DNA from: UBA4742 sp002403895
GTDB lineage: Bacteria > Actinomycetota > Acidimicrobiia > Acidimicrobiales > Acidimicrobilacustridaceae
Length of the DNA stretch: 64,000 nt
Assembly: GCA_036823295.1 (NCBI GenBank)
Contig: DAISGD010000009.1
Coordinates: 1 to 64,000 of the forward strand
Direction of reading: 5' to 3'
This document shows, in pieces, positions 1-8,453 of the stretch. Within the stretch, counting starts at the first letter, position 1, and every line of letters starts with the position of its first letter. Position numbers and translations under genes: made by a program. Below the pieces are notes generated by a model, which searched no databases, had not been told where the DNA came from, and saw only the letters and a list, made by a program, of their open reading frames with translations.

Positions 1-2
1 CC

Positions 3-836
3 GAAGCCGGCTACGTCGGTGAGGACGTCGAGAACATCCTGCTGAAGCTGATCCAGGCCGCCGATTACGACGTCAAGAAGGCCGAGACCGGCATCATCTA
101 CATCGATGAGATCGACAAGATCGCCCGCAAGAGCGAGAACCCCTCGATCACCCGGGATGTGTCCGGGGAGGGCGTGCAGCAGGCCCTGCTCAAGATCCTC
201 GAGGGCACCACCGCGTCGGTTCCTCCCCAGGGCGGGCGCAAGCACCCCCATCAGGAATTCATCCAGATCGATACCACCAACATCCTCTTCCTCTGTGGTG
301 GGGCATTCGCTGGGATCGACAAGATCATCGAGAGCCGGGTGGGCAAGAAGGGTGTGGGCTTCACGTCCGAGCTGCGCAACGCCGGGGCCACCGACATGGG
401 CCAGATCTACGGCCAGGTGCTCCCCGAGGATCTCCTCAAGTTCGGCCTCATCCCTGAGTTCATCGGTCGCCTGCCCGTCATCGGCGCGGTGAGCAACCTC
501 GACCAGGAAGCCCTCATCCGCATCCTCGTCGAGCCGCGCAACGCGCTGGTCAAGCAATACAAGAAGTTCTTCGAGTTCGAAGACGTCGAGTTGGAGTTCA
601 CTGACGACGCCCTTAGCGCGGTGGCCGACCAGGCTCTGTTGCGGGGGACAGGCGCCCGTGGTCTACGCGCCATCCTCGAAGAGGTCCTGCTCAGCGTCAT
701 GTACGACCTCCCGAGCCGAGACGACGTCGAGAAGGTCCTGATCGATCGTTCGGTGGTGCTGGACAAGGTCAATCCGACCTTGGTGCCTCGCACCGCGACG
801 ACGACTCAGCCGCGCCCGCGCCGCGCTGCGTCCTAA
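3..836 (+). CDS. clpX: ATP-dependent Clp protease ATP-binding subunit ClpX (5' truncated)
   Basis: C-terminal 277 residues of the ClpX unfoldase, which recognises, unfolds and feeds substrates to the ClpP peptidase in the cytosol. The first visible codons encode the pore-loop motif GYVGEDVEN. They are followed by the Walker B stretch IIYIDEIDK (about residue 31), a sensor 1 region NILFLCGGAF, the arginine-finger segment GLIPEFIGR and the sensor 2 motif GARGLR. The zinc-binding domain and Walker A lie outside the window to the left. The protein ends in a short basic tail. The stop codon is 6 nt before folC, so the two may be co-transcribed. Family assignment is secure; only the truncation limits it. 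Confidence 0.97.
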   Translation, partial: EAGYVGEDVENILLKLIQAADYDVKKAETGIIYIDEIDKIARKSENPSITRDVSGEGVQQALLKILEGTTASVPPQGGRKHPHQEFIQIDTTNILFLCGGAFAGIDKIIESRVGKKGVGFTSELRNAGATDMGQIYGQVLPEDLLKFGLIPEFIGRLPVIGAVSNLDQEALIRILVEPRNALVKQYKKFFEFEDVELEFTDDALSAVADQALLRGTGARGLRAILEEVLLSVMYDLPSRDDVEKVLIDRSVVLDKVNPTLVPRTATTTQPRPRRAAS

Positions 837-842
837 CACCGG

Positions 843-2150
843 GTGGAGCTCGGCGACGCGCTGGCGTACCTCGACCGCCACTTGAACCGCGAAGCCACCG
901 CCGGCCGCATCGAGGGGTTGCACCTCGATCACATGCGCCGGCTCATGGAGGTGCTGGGCGACCCTCACCTCTCGTATCCGGCCATCACCATCACCGGCAC
1001 GAACGGCAAGGGTTCCGTCGCCCGGATGATGACCGCACTTCTGGTGGAGAGCGGGTTGTCGGTCGGGACTTACACCAGCCCTCACCTCGAGCAGCTCAAC
1101 GAGCGGCTGGCGTGGAACGGGGAACCGATCAGCGATGAGGCGCTGGCCGAGCTCATCAGCGAGCTCGCCGCCATCGAGCCCATCTTGGGGATCACCCCGA
1201 GCTGGTTCGAGCTCATGACGGCAGGCGCCCTGAGTTGGTTTGCCGGCGTCGCCGTCGACGTCGCCGTGTTGGAGGTCGGACTGCTCGGTCGATTCGACGC
1301 CACCACCGTCGTGGATGCCGACGTGGCCGTGATCACCAACATCGGGTTCGATCACACCGATGGGGTGGGGGACTGGCGGGCAGCTATCGCTTCGGAGAAG
1401 GCCGGCATCGTCAAGCCCGGCTCATTCCTCGTCCTGGGTGAGACCGACGAAGCCCTCCGCTCGATCTTCCTGGCCGAGGGACCCCGCCAGACCTGGGAGC
1501 GCGAGGTGGACTTCGAGGCCACCCGGAGCCTGGCCGCCGTGGGCGGGCGCCTGGTCGACATCCAGACCCCTCTCGGCCGGCTCGACGAGCTCTACGTGCC
1601 CGTCCACGGCGAGCACCAGGCCGACAACGCCGCGGTGGCCGTGGCCGCCGTCGAGGCCTTCTTCGGCCGGGCCCTCGACGAGGACGTCGCCACGCAGGCG
1701 TTTGCCGGCCTCACCATCCCCGGCCGGCTCGAGGTGATGGGTCATGGGCCGCTGGTCATCATCGACGGAGCGCACAACCCACTTGGAGCAGAGGTGATCA
1801 CGGCCACGCTGGCGGAGGACTTCGAGGTCGTAGGTCGACGGATCCTGGTGGTGGGGATGTTGGAAGGGCGCGACCTCACCGCCATGCTCGAGGCGCTCGA
1901 CATCGGCTCGTTCGACCTCGTCGTCGCCACCAGTCCGGTGTGGGCTCGAGCGGTCCCGGCCGAGGTCGTCGGCGAGGCCGCGGCCGGCCTGGGAGCAACG
2001 GTGGACGTGATCGACGATGTCACCGAGGCGGTCGACCATGCGTTGCTGGCCGCGGGGGAGGACGGGCTCGTCCTCATCGCCGGGTCCCTTTACGTGGCCG
2101 GCGAGGCGCGTTCTCACTTCGCCGCTCGGCTGCGTAGGTCACCGGCCTGA
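843..2150 (+). CDS. folC: Folylpolyglutamate synthase / dihydrofolate synthase FolC
   Basis: Mur-ligase-family enzyme that adds glutamate to dihydropteroate and to reduced folates using ATP. The 435-residue length is normal for the family. Visible motifs are the nucleotide-binding TGTNGKGS near residue 51, the following SPHL segment, and DGAHNP near residue 308, typical of the C-terminal ligase domain. The GTG start lies 6 nt after clpX, which suggests coupling. The gene ends 1 nt before the convergent ndk stop. A FolP2-type paralogue is encoded at 62689, so folate-related genes occur at both ends of the window. Confidence 0.95.
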   Translation: MELGDALAYLDRHLNREATAGRIEGLHLDHMRRLMEVLGDPHLSYPAITITGTNGKGSVARMMTALLVESGLSVGTYTSPHLEQLNERLAWNGEPISDEALAELISELAAIEPILGITPSWFELMTAGALSWFAGVAVDVAVLEVGLLGRFDATTVVDADVAVITNIGFDHTDGVGDWRAAIASEKAGIVKPGSFLVLGETDEALRSIFLAEGPRQTWEREVDFEATRSLAAVGGRLVDIQTPLGRLDELYVPVHGEHQADNAAVAVAAVEAFFGRALDEDVATQAFAGLTIPGRLEVMGHGPLVIIDGAHNPLGAEVITATLAEDFEVVGRRILVVGMLEGRDLTAMLEALDIGSFDLVVATSPVWARAVPAEVVGEAAAGLGATVDVIDDVTEAVDHALLAAGEDGLVLIAGSLYVAGEARSHFAARLRRSPA

Positions 2151-2151
2151 T

Positions 2152-2559
2152 CTACAGCGAGGGGAAGAAGGTCCCGATCTCTCGTTCGGCGGCCTCGGCG
2201 GAGTCCGAACCGTGCACCAGGTTCTCGGTGAACAAGATCCCGAGGTCACCGCGGATGGTGCCGGGGGCGGCCTCGCGCGGGTTGGTGGTGCCAATCATGG
2301 TTCGCACGACCTTCCAGGTGTCCTCCGGCCCTTCGACCACCATGACCATTGCCGGGGAGCGACCGATGAACTCGACGAGCTCACCGTAGAACGGCTTCTC
2401 GGCGTGCTCGGCGTAGTGGCGCCCGGCGATGTCGGCATCGATGGTCCGGAGCTCGGCGGCCACCAGGGTCAGGCTGCGTCGCTCGAAGCGGCTGATGATC
2501 TCGCCGACGAGGCCCCGCTCTACGGCATCGGGCTTGCAGATGACAAGGGTGCGATCCAT
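2152..2559 (-). CDS. ndk: Nucleoside diphosphate kinase
   Basis: Transfers the gamma phosphate of ATP to nucleoside diphosphates through a phospho-histidine. The 135-residue protein has the family opening RTLVICKPDAVERG and the active-site motif NLVHGSDS with the catalytic His at residue 116. Full-length and intact. It is convergent with folC and divergent from mreB. A TAGCCT box lies 8 nt before the ATG with no Shine-Dalgarno sequence, consistent with a leaderless message. Confidence 0.97.
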   Translation of the reverse strand: MDRTLVICKPDAVERGLVGEIISRFERRSLTLVAAELRTIDADIAGRHYAEHAEKPFYGELVEFIGRSPAMVMVVEGPEDTWKVVRTMIGTTNPREAAPGTIRGDLGILFTENLVHGSDSAEAAEREIGTFFPSL

Positions 2560-2567
2560 GGCGGGGC

Positions 2568-2573
2568 AGGCTA
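2568..2573 (-). promoter_or_regulatory. Putative leaderless -10 box of ndk
   Basis: On the minus strand TAGCCT is followed by 8 nt and then the ndk ATG. It fits the TANNNT pattern at the same distance from many starts in this window. No convincing -35 element is visible. Confidence 0.45.
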
Positions 2574-2673
2574 GGCGACGGTCCGGGACCGCTGAAATCG
2601 GCCGACCGACTCTCTTGGCCCTTCAGTCGGCGAACCTCCCTGCGGGCGCCGCAGCCCGGGTTTGGCGCCGACA

Positions 2674-2701
2674 TTGCGATTGCGTTACGAACCGGTAAGC
2701 T
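2674..2701 (+). promoter_or_regulatory. Putative promoter of the mreB operon
   Basis: TTGCGA (2674-2679), a 16-nt spacer and TAAGCT (2696-2701) lie in a locally A+T-richer stretch of the ndk-mreB gap. This would give a leader of about 110 nt for mreB. A second TANNNT box (TAGCCT, 2765-2770) lies closer to the gene and could be an alternative. Confidence 0.35.
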
Positions 2702-2818
2702 TGCGCTCTCCGGCGGAGCGGGTTCCGCCGGTACCCCTTTTCTGCAGAACCAGGCCGTCTGACCTAGCCTGCGGACGCAGGACTCGCCGTCAGCTCCGAA
2801 TACCGGGGGCCTGAACGA

Positions 2819-3865
2819 ATGGCCGACAAGGTGCTCTCCTCTTTTTCCTCGATCATGGGCCGCGACATGGCGGTCGATCTCGGTACAGCCAACACGCTGG
2901 TGTATCTCCGTGGCGAAGGCATCGTGTTGGACGAGCCGTCCGTGGTCGCCGTCAACGTCAACGACGGGCGCCCCGTCGCGGTGGGTCACGAGGCCAAGCG
3001 GATGATCGGGCGCACGCCCGCGCACATCAAAGCCATCCGACCCCTCAAGGATGGCGTCATCGCCGATTTCGACATCTGCGAGAAGATGCTGCGGTACTTC
3101 ATCCAGAAGGTGCATCAACGCAAGTGGGCCAAGCCCCGCATGGTCATCTGCGTGCCGTCGGGCATCACGCCGGTCGAACAGCGCGCCGTGCAGGAAGCGG
3201 CCGAGTTCGCCGGCGCCCGCAAGCCCGCCTACATCATCGAAGAGCCCATGGCGGCCGCCATCGGTGCCGGCCTGCCCGTGCAGGAACCGACCGGCAACAT
3301 GATCGTGGACATCGGTGGCGGCACCACCGAGGTGGCCGTGATCTCCCTCGGTGGTGTGGTCACCAGCCAGTCGATCCGCGTCGGCGGCGATGAGCTCGAC
3401 GACGCGATTATCCAGTTCATCAAGAAGGAGTACAGCCTCGCCTTGGGTGAGCGCACGGCCGAAGAGGTGAAGATGACCTTGGGTTCGGGGTGGCCCCTCG
3501 AAGAGGAACTGCACGCCGAGATCCGCGGTCGTGACCTGGTCACGGGTCTACCCAAGACGATCGTCACCTCGACCGACGAGATCCGCGAGGCAATCGAGGA
3601 GCCGGTGTCAGCCATCGTCGATGCGGTGAAGGTGACCCTGGACAAGACCCCTCCGGAGCTCGCGGCCGACATCATGGAGACCGGCATCGTGTTGGCCGGT
3701 GGCGGTGCGCTGCTCACTGGCTTGAACGCGCGAATCGAGCACGAAACCGGCATGCCCATCGTCATCGCCCCCAACCCCCTGTACTGCGTGGCGATCGGGT
3801 CGGGTCAGTCGCTGGAAGAGTTCGAGGCCCTCAAGGGCGTCCTCTTCTCGTCGAATCCCAACTGA
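2819..3865 (+). CDS. mreB: Rod-shape-determining actin homologue MreB
   Basis: Bacterial actin that polymerises under the membrane and guides lateral wall synthesis. The 348 residues carry the actin-fold phosphate-1 motif MAVDLGTANTLVY near residue 17, phosphate-2 IVDIGGGTTEVAV near 162 and the adenosine-motif GGGALLTGL near 294. A G-rich Shine-Dalgarno-like run (GGGGGC) lies about 8 nt before the ATG; an in-frame ATG 13 codons later is less likely. First gene of mreB-mreC-mreD-mrdA-rodA, in the usual order. Its presence suggests rod-shaped or at least MreB-patterned cells, whereas many actinobacteria rely on polar growth. Confidence 0.97.
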   Translation: MADKVLSSFSSIMGRDMAVDLGTANTLVYLRGEGIVLDEPSVVAVNVNDGRPVAVGHEAKRMIGRTPAHIKAIRPLKDGVIADFDICEKMLRYFIQKVHQRKWAKPRMVICVPSGITPVEQRAVQEAAEFAGARKPAYIIEEPMAAAIGAGLPVQEPTGNMIVDIGGGTTEVAVISLGGVVTSQSIRVGGDELDDAIIQFIKKEYSLALGERTAEEVKMTLGSGWPLEEELHAEIRGRDLVTGLPKTIVTSTDEIREAIEEPVSAIVDAVKVTLDKTPPELAADIMETGIVLAGGGALLTGLNARIEHETGMPIVIAPNPLYCVAIGSGQSLEEFEALKGVLFSSNPN

Positions 3866-3879
3866 TCGGGGCCGGTGCA

Positions 3880-4707
3880 GTGGCGCTGTCCCGGCGGATC
3901 GGCCGGTCGCGGTTCACCCTCGTCCTGCTGGTCCTGACCTCGCTCACCCTGCTCACGCTGGACTTTCGCGGGTTCGGGCCGCTGGATCAGGCCCGGAGCT
4001 CGGTGTTGTCGGTGTTCGCCCCGGTGGGCGAGGGCGCCACCGACCTGTTCAGGCCGGTGGGCAACTTCTGGCATGGCGCCTTCGCCTACGACGACCTCCA
4101 GCGTGAGAACGACGATCTGCGGGCACAGATCGACGACCTCCAGGGGCAGGTCACCACGGGGGAAGTGGCCAAGCGCTCGAACCAGGAACTCCTGGCCCAG
4201 GCCAAGCTCCCGTTCGTCGGGGACCTCCAGACGGTGAGGGCTCGCGTCACGTCGGGGGCGGTGGCCAACTTCGACGACACCATCGAGATCGGCAAGGGCT
4301 CCAACGACGGCGTCAAGAAGGACATGCCGGTCGTGACCGGCACCGGTCTCGTCGGCTCAGTCGTGCAGGTGAGCGACAACCGCGCGGTGGTCCGACTCCT
4401 CACCGACACGTCGTTCCAAGTCGGAGTGAACGCCCTCGGCACCGCGTTTAACGGAGTAGCTCGCGGCCAGGGGACCGACAACCAGCTCAGGGCCACCATG
4501 GATGTCACCGCCCAGGTCACCCCGGGCCAGATACTGGTGACCCGGGCGATACCCGGCGGGCGATTCCCTTCCGACCTCCCGGTGGGCACGGTGGCGACGG
4601 TGACCGCCGATGATGGGTCGCTGCAGCGCTCGATCGACGTGAACCTTCTGGCCGACATGCAAGACCTCACCTACGTGAGCGTGGTGCTGTGGGAGCCGAC
4701 CCCGTGA
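3880..4707 (+). CDS. mreC: Rod-shape-determining protein MreC
   Basis: Membrane-anchored extracytoplasmic scaffold that links MreB to the elongation PBP2/RodA pair. The 275-residue protein has one membrane helix (about residues 12-28), a short coiled coil (about 68-95, beginning YDDLQRENDDLRAQIDDL) and a beta-rich periplasmic domain. The GTG start is 14 nt after mreB. The 3' end overlaps mreD by 4 nt, indicating translational coupling. Confidence 0.93.
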   Translation: MALSRRIGRSRFTLVLLVLTSLTLLTLDFRGFGPLDQARSSVLSVFAPVGEGATDLFRPVGNFWHGAFAYDDLQRENDDLRAQIDDLQGQVTTGEVAKRSNQELLAQAKLPFVGDLQTVRARVTSGAVANFDDTIEIGKGSNDGVKKDMPVVTGTGLVGSVVQVSDNRAVVRLLTDTSFQVGVNALGTAFNGVARGQGTDNQLRATMDVTAQVTPGQILVTRAIPGGRFPSDLPVGTVATVTADDGSLQRSIDVNLLADMQDLTYVSVVLWEPTP

Positions 4708-5210
4708 AGGTGGTCGCCCGCGTCGCGCTTGTGCTGCTCTCCGCGGCGGTGCTCGAGCGGGGCCTGTTTTCCCAACTGCGCATCGGTGGGGCGGCCGCCG
4801 ACATCTTGTTGTTGCTGGCCATCTCGGCCGGCATGGTCGGCGGCCCCGATCGGGGCGCCGTCGTCGGCTTCTTCGCCGGCCTCGTGCTGGATCTCCTGGG
4901 ACAAAGCCCGTTGGGTCTCTATGCCCTCGTCTACTGCGTCGTGGGCTACGTCGTGGGGGCAGCCCACTCTGCGGTGGTCCGGGCGTCGCGTTGGGAGCCG
5001 ATGGTGCTTGCCTTCCTGGCCAGCGCCGTCGCCATCGCCCTGTATGTCGTGGCCTCGTTCATGGTGGGCCGCAGCGGCCTGATCAACCCCCACCTCTTGG
5101 TGGTGACAGCGGTGGTCTCGCTGGCCAACGCCGTGCTGGTCCCGTTCACCAACCGCACCTTGCGCTGGGCCCTTGGCGATGGGGCTGGCTCCCGGGCCGC
5201 GGTCCGCTGA
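4704..5210 (+). CDS. mreD: Rod-shape-determining protein MreD
   Basis: Small polytopic membrane partner of MreC, 168 residues and almost entirely hydrophobic, with a conserved-looking GPDRGAVVGFFAGLVLDLL segment. I chose GTG 4704 because it overlaps the mreC stop as GTGA and has GGGAG 8 nt upstream; an in-frame GTG at 4689 would overlap mreC more. It sits between mreC and mrdA as expected. Assignment relies on context plus hydrophobic profile, since the family is weakly conserved. Confidence 0.88.
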   Translation: MKVVARVALVLLSAAVLERGLFSQLRIGGAAADILLLLAISAGMVGGPDRGAVVGFFAGLVLDLLGQSPLGLYALVYCVVGYVVGAAHSAVVRASRWEPMVLAFLASAVAIALYVVASFMVGRSGLINPHLLVVTAVVSLANAVLVPFTNRTLRWALGDGAGSRAAVR

Positions 5211-5240
5211 GGCCTCTCCCGTGCTGAACTGGCTTCCCTG

Positions 5241-7253
5241 ATGGACACTGATTCCCCCCGGCTCCGGCTCAGCATCCTGGCCGTCGTCGTGCTTTCCCTC
5301 TTCGGTGCCCTGTTCGCCCGGCTCTGGTACCTCCAGGTCATGGTGGCCGACCAGTTCCAGGTGGAGGCCGCCGCCAACCGCGTGCGCACGGTGGCCGAGG
5401 AAGCCCCCCGCGGTCGCATCCTCGACGTCAAGGGACGGGTCATCGTCGACAACCGCAGCTCGCTGGTGGTCACCATCAACCCCAAGGATTTCAACGCCCT
5501 GGTCATGGCTGATCAGGACAACCTGCTGTTGCGGGTGGCGGAGCAGCTCACCCGGTCCGGCAACCCGACCAAAGTGGTCGGTCTCCGAGCCAAGCTGAGC
5601 GACCCGCAGTACAACGGGCTACAGCCGATCCCCATCGCCATCGACGTGCCCGAGACGCTGTTCCAGTACTTCGCCGAGCGGGCCGACGAGTACCCGTCGG
5701 TGGCGGTGGTGCGCCAGTCGGTGCGCAGCTATCCGCTCCAGCCGGCCTCCACCGCGGCGCACATCGTGGGGTACGTCGGGCGCATCTCGGGCGACGAGCT
5801 GACGGCCATGCAAGGCGGGGTGACGCCGACGAAGCCGATTGACAAGCCCTACCAACCCGACAGCGAGATCGGCAAGACCGGCGTCGAGCGCGCCTATGAG
5901 ACCTACCTCCGGGGCACGCCCGGCATCCGAACCATCGAGGTGGACGCCAAGGGGCGCCCCGTGCGCACCGTGAGCGAACAGGCCCCTCAGTCCGGTGACG
6001 ATGTGCAGCTCACGATCGACATCGATGCCCAGCGCTCGGCCGAGGATGCCCTTGCTCAGCAGCTCGCCGCGCTGCAGGGCAAGCACCAGGACGACGGCAC
6101 CCCCACCAAGGCGCCCGCCGGTTCGGTGGTCGCTCTCGACCCGACCAACGGCAACGTCATCGCCATGGCCAGTTACCCGACCTATGACCCGGCCGAGTTC
6201 GTCAACGGCATCTCGCAGGACCGCTTCGACCAGCTGACCAAGGGTGGTGACCAGAACAACCCCCTCATCAACCGGGCCATCCAGGGCCAGTACGCCCCTG
6301 GGTCGACGTTCAAGCTGATCACGGCCACGGCCGCGCTCCAGCGGGGGATGATCACGGCAAACACGTCGTACACCGACACCGGCTCGTACACCATCATCGG
6401 CTGCAAGCCCGGGGCCGCGGGCTGCGAAACTCGCACGAACTCCGGCGGGGAGTCCAACGGCACCATCGCGCTGCCCACCGCGGTCACGGTGTCGAGCGAC
6501 GTCTACTTCTACTGGCTGGGCGATCGGTTCTTCCACGAATCTGCCCAGTTCGGCGCCACCGGCATCCAGGACACCGCCAAGGCATTCGGCCTGGGGCAGT
6601 CCTCCGGTATCCCCCTGGTGGGCGAGAGCAAGGGGCTGGTGCTCGACGCTGAGCTGGCCAAGAAGCGCCATGACGACAACCCCGCGGCCTTCCCCGATGG
6701 CGGGTGGTACGCCGGGTCGAATGTCAACCTGGCGATCGGGCAGGCGCAAGTTCTGGTCACGCCGCTGCAACTCACCAACGCCTATGCCACCTTTGCCAAC
6801 CACGGGACGCTGTATCAACCCCAGGTCGTGCTGCGGGTGGTCAAGGCCAAGGCCGACCCCAACGATCCCAACTCGGTGGTGATGACCACCGAGGCCCATG
6901 CCATCGGCCACGTGGATTTGCCGCCCAACATCTACGACCCACTCAATGCCGGGTTCCAGGGGGCGATCGACAATCCCAAGGGCACCGCCCACAGCGCCTT
7001 CCAGGGCTTCGACACCTCAGCCTTTACCCTCGCCGGCAAAACGGGGACCGCCCAGGTGAACGGCAAGGCCGATACCTCGCTGTTCGTGTCCTACGGACCG
7101 GCGGGTAGCCCGCGCTACGTCGTGGCCGCGGTGCTGGAGGAGTCCGGGTTCGGTGCCCGGGCCGCCGCCCCCGTCGTCCGTCACTTGTGGGAAACGCTGA
7201 GCAACCAGGCCCTCACGGCGGTGGCCCCCGCCCAGAGCGGGACGTCGGGCTGA
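5241..7253 (+). CDS. mrdA: Penicillin-binding protein 2 (elongasome transpeptidase)
   Basis: Class B PBP that cross-links peptidoglycan during elongation together with RodA. The 670-residue protein has an N-terminal membrane anchor (about residues 11-31), a dimerisation/pedestal region with the RGRILDVKGRVIVDNRS motif, and a transpeptidase domain. The active-site triad motifs are all present: STFK near residue 355, SSD near 418 and KTGT near 600. An insertion of about 25 residues with two cysteines (CKPGAAGC) lies after the STFK helix. The stop overlaps rodA as TGATG. Confidence 0.95.
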   Translation: MDTDSPRLRLSILAVVVLSLFGALFARLWYLQVMVADQFQVEAAANRVRTVAEEAPRGRILDVKGRVIVDNRSSLVVTINPKDFNALVMADQDNLLLRVAEQLTRSGNPTKVVGLRAKLSDPQYNGLQPIPIAIDVPETLFQYFAERADEYPSVAVVRQSVRSYPLQPASTAAHIVGYVGRISGDELTAMQGGVTPTKPIDKPYQPDSEIGKTGVERAYETYLRGTPGIRTIEVDAKGRPVRTVSEQAPQSGDDVQLTIDIDAQRSAEDALAQQLAALQGKHQDDGTPTKAPAGSVVALDPTNGNVIAMASYPTYDPAEFVNGISQDRFDQLTKGGDQNNPLINRAIQGQYAPGSTFKLITATAALQRGMITANTSYTDTGSYTIIGCKPGAAGCETRTNSGGESNGTIALPTAVTVSSDVYFYWLGDRFFHESAQFGATGIQDTAKAFGLGQSSGIPLVGESKGLVLDAELAKKRHDDNPAAFPDGGWYAGSNVNLAIGQAQVLVTPLQLTNAYATFANHGTLYQPQVVLRVVKAKADPNDPNSVVMTTEAHAIGHVDLPPNIYDPLNAGFQGAIDNPKGTAHSAFQGFDTSAFTLAGKTGTAQVNGKADTSLFVSYGPAGSPRYVVAAVLEESGFGARAAAPVVRHLWETLSNQALTAVAPAQSGTSG

Positions 7254-8398
7254 TGGCGCTGTCCACTAGCGCCCGCTCGGGGCCGGATCGCAGCCGCCGC
7301 GACCTGTCGGCCCCGTGGCGGCACACGGATCCGGTGCTGCTGGTGTGCACCCTTGCCGTTTCGCTGCTGGGGCTCATCATGGTGTTCAGCGCCACTCGGG
7401 GTCCGACCGACCCCCCGGTGACCAGCTTCTTGTTCAAGCAGGGGTTGTTCATGCTGGTCGGGGTCGTCGCCATGGTCGTCACTGCATCGATCGACTACCG
7501 GAAGTACCGGGACTGGATCGTGCCCATCTATGTGGCCACGATGCTCTTCCTGGCCCTCGTGGTCTCGGCCCTGGGATCGACGTCGAAAGGCGCCCAGTCG
7601 TGGTTCGCGGTGGGCGGGTTTCAGATCCAACCGTCGGAGATGTCCAAGATCGTTCTGATCCTGGCCCTGGCCTCGCTGTTGGGCGCGTGGAAGGGCGACA
7701 TCGACCTCCGGCGTCTCGGTATGGCTTTGGCCATCGCTGGGATCCCGATGATCCTGATCATGTTGCAGCCTGATCTCGGCACGGCGTTGGTCTTCATCGC
7801 CATCACCGTCGTCATGTTCCTCATCGGCGGTGTCCGGGGTCGGTACCTGGCCGTGCTGGCCCTGGTCGGGCTCATGGGGATCACCGGCATCCTCACCTCG
7901 AACGTACTGGGCCAATACCAGAAGGATCGCCTCACGGTCTTCCTCGACTCCAGCGCCAAGCTCGAGGGTCCTGCCTACAACGTCAAGCAGAGCCAAGCCG
8001 CCATCGCCAACGGGGGTGTGACCGGATCAGGGCTGTTCCAGGGGCCTCAGACACGGTTGCGCTACGTGCCCGAACAGCAGACCGACTTCATCTTCACCGC
8101 CCTGGGCGAGCAGCTCGGGTTTGTCGGCGGCGCCACGCTGTTGGGACTCTTCGTGGTGATCGTCTGGCGGATATGGCGCACCGCCAAGCTCGCCCGCGAC
8201 CTGCTGGGCACGCTCGTCTGTGTGGGAGTGCTGGCCATGTTCGTGTTCCAGATCTTCGAGAGCGTGGGGATGACCATGGGCATCATGCCCGTGACCGGCA
8301 TCCCGCTGCCGTTCATGTCGTATGGCGGCTCGTCCACGGTGGCCTCGTTCGTGGGCATCGGGCTGGTGTTGAACGTCCACATGCACCGGTTCCGCTGA
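7253..8398 (+). CDS. rodA: Peptidoglycan glycosyltransferase RodA (SEDS family)
   Basis: Polytopic SEDS polymerase that makes glycan strands with PBP2. The 381 residues contain the family signature around GAQSWFAVGGFQIQPSEMSK and the C-terminal hallmark GIPLPFMSYGGSS. I use ATG 7253, which overlaps the mrdA stop as TGATG; a longer reading frame starting inside mrdA is not credible. Last gene of the mre operon. The next gene begins after 55 nt with its own promoter-like box. Confidence 0.95.
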   Translation: MALSTSARSGPDRSRRDLSAPWRHTDPVLLVCTLAVSLLGLIMVFSATRGPTDPPVTSFLFKQGLFMLVGVVAMVVTASIDYRKYRDWIVPIYVATMLFLALVVSALGSTSKGAQSWFAVGGFQIQPSEMSKIVLILALASLLGAWKGDIDLRRLGMALAIAGIPMILIMLQPDLGTALVFIAITVVMFLIGGVRGRYLAVLALVGLMGITGILTSNVLGQYQKDRLTVFLDSSAKLEGPAYNVKQSQAAIANGGVTGSGLFQGPQTRLRYVPEQQTDFIFTALGEQLGFVGGATLLGLFVVIVWRIWRTAKLARDLLGTLVCVGVLAMFVFQIFESVGMTMGIMPVTGIPLPFMSYGGSSTVASFVGIGLVLNVHMHRFR

Positions 8399-8439
8399 CC
8401 CCGCCAGAACAGAGCTTCGGGAGCCGACGGTCCATCCGG

Positions 8440-8445
8440 TAGCAT
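8440..8445 (+). promoter_or_regulatory. Putative leaderless -10 box of the radical-SAM gene
   Basis: TAGCAT is followed by 8 nt and the ATG at 8454. It matches the TANNNT-at-6-to-9-nt pattern and helped choose ATG 8454 over an upstream in-frame TTG at 8445. Confidence 0.45.
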
Positions 8446-8453
8446 TGCGGCAA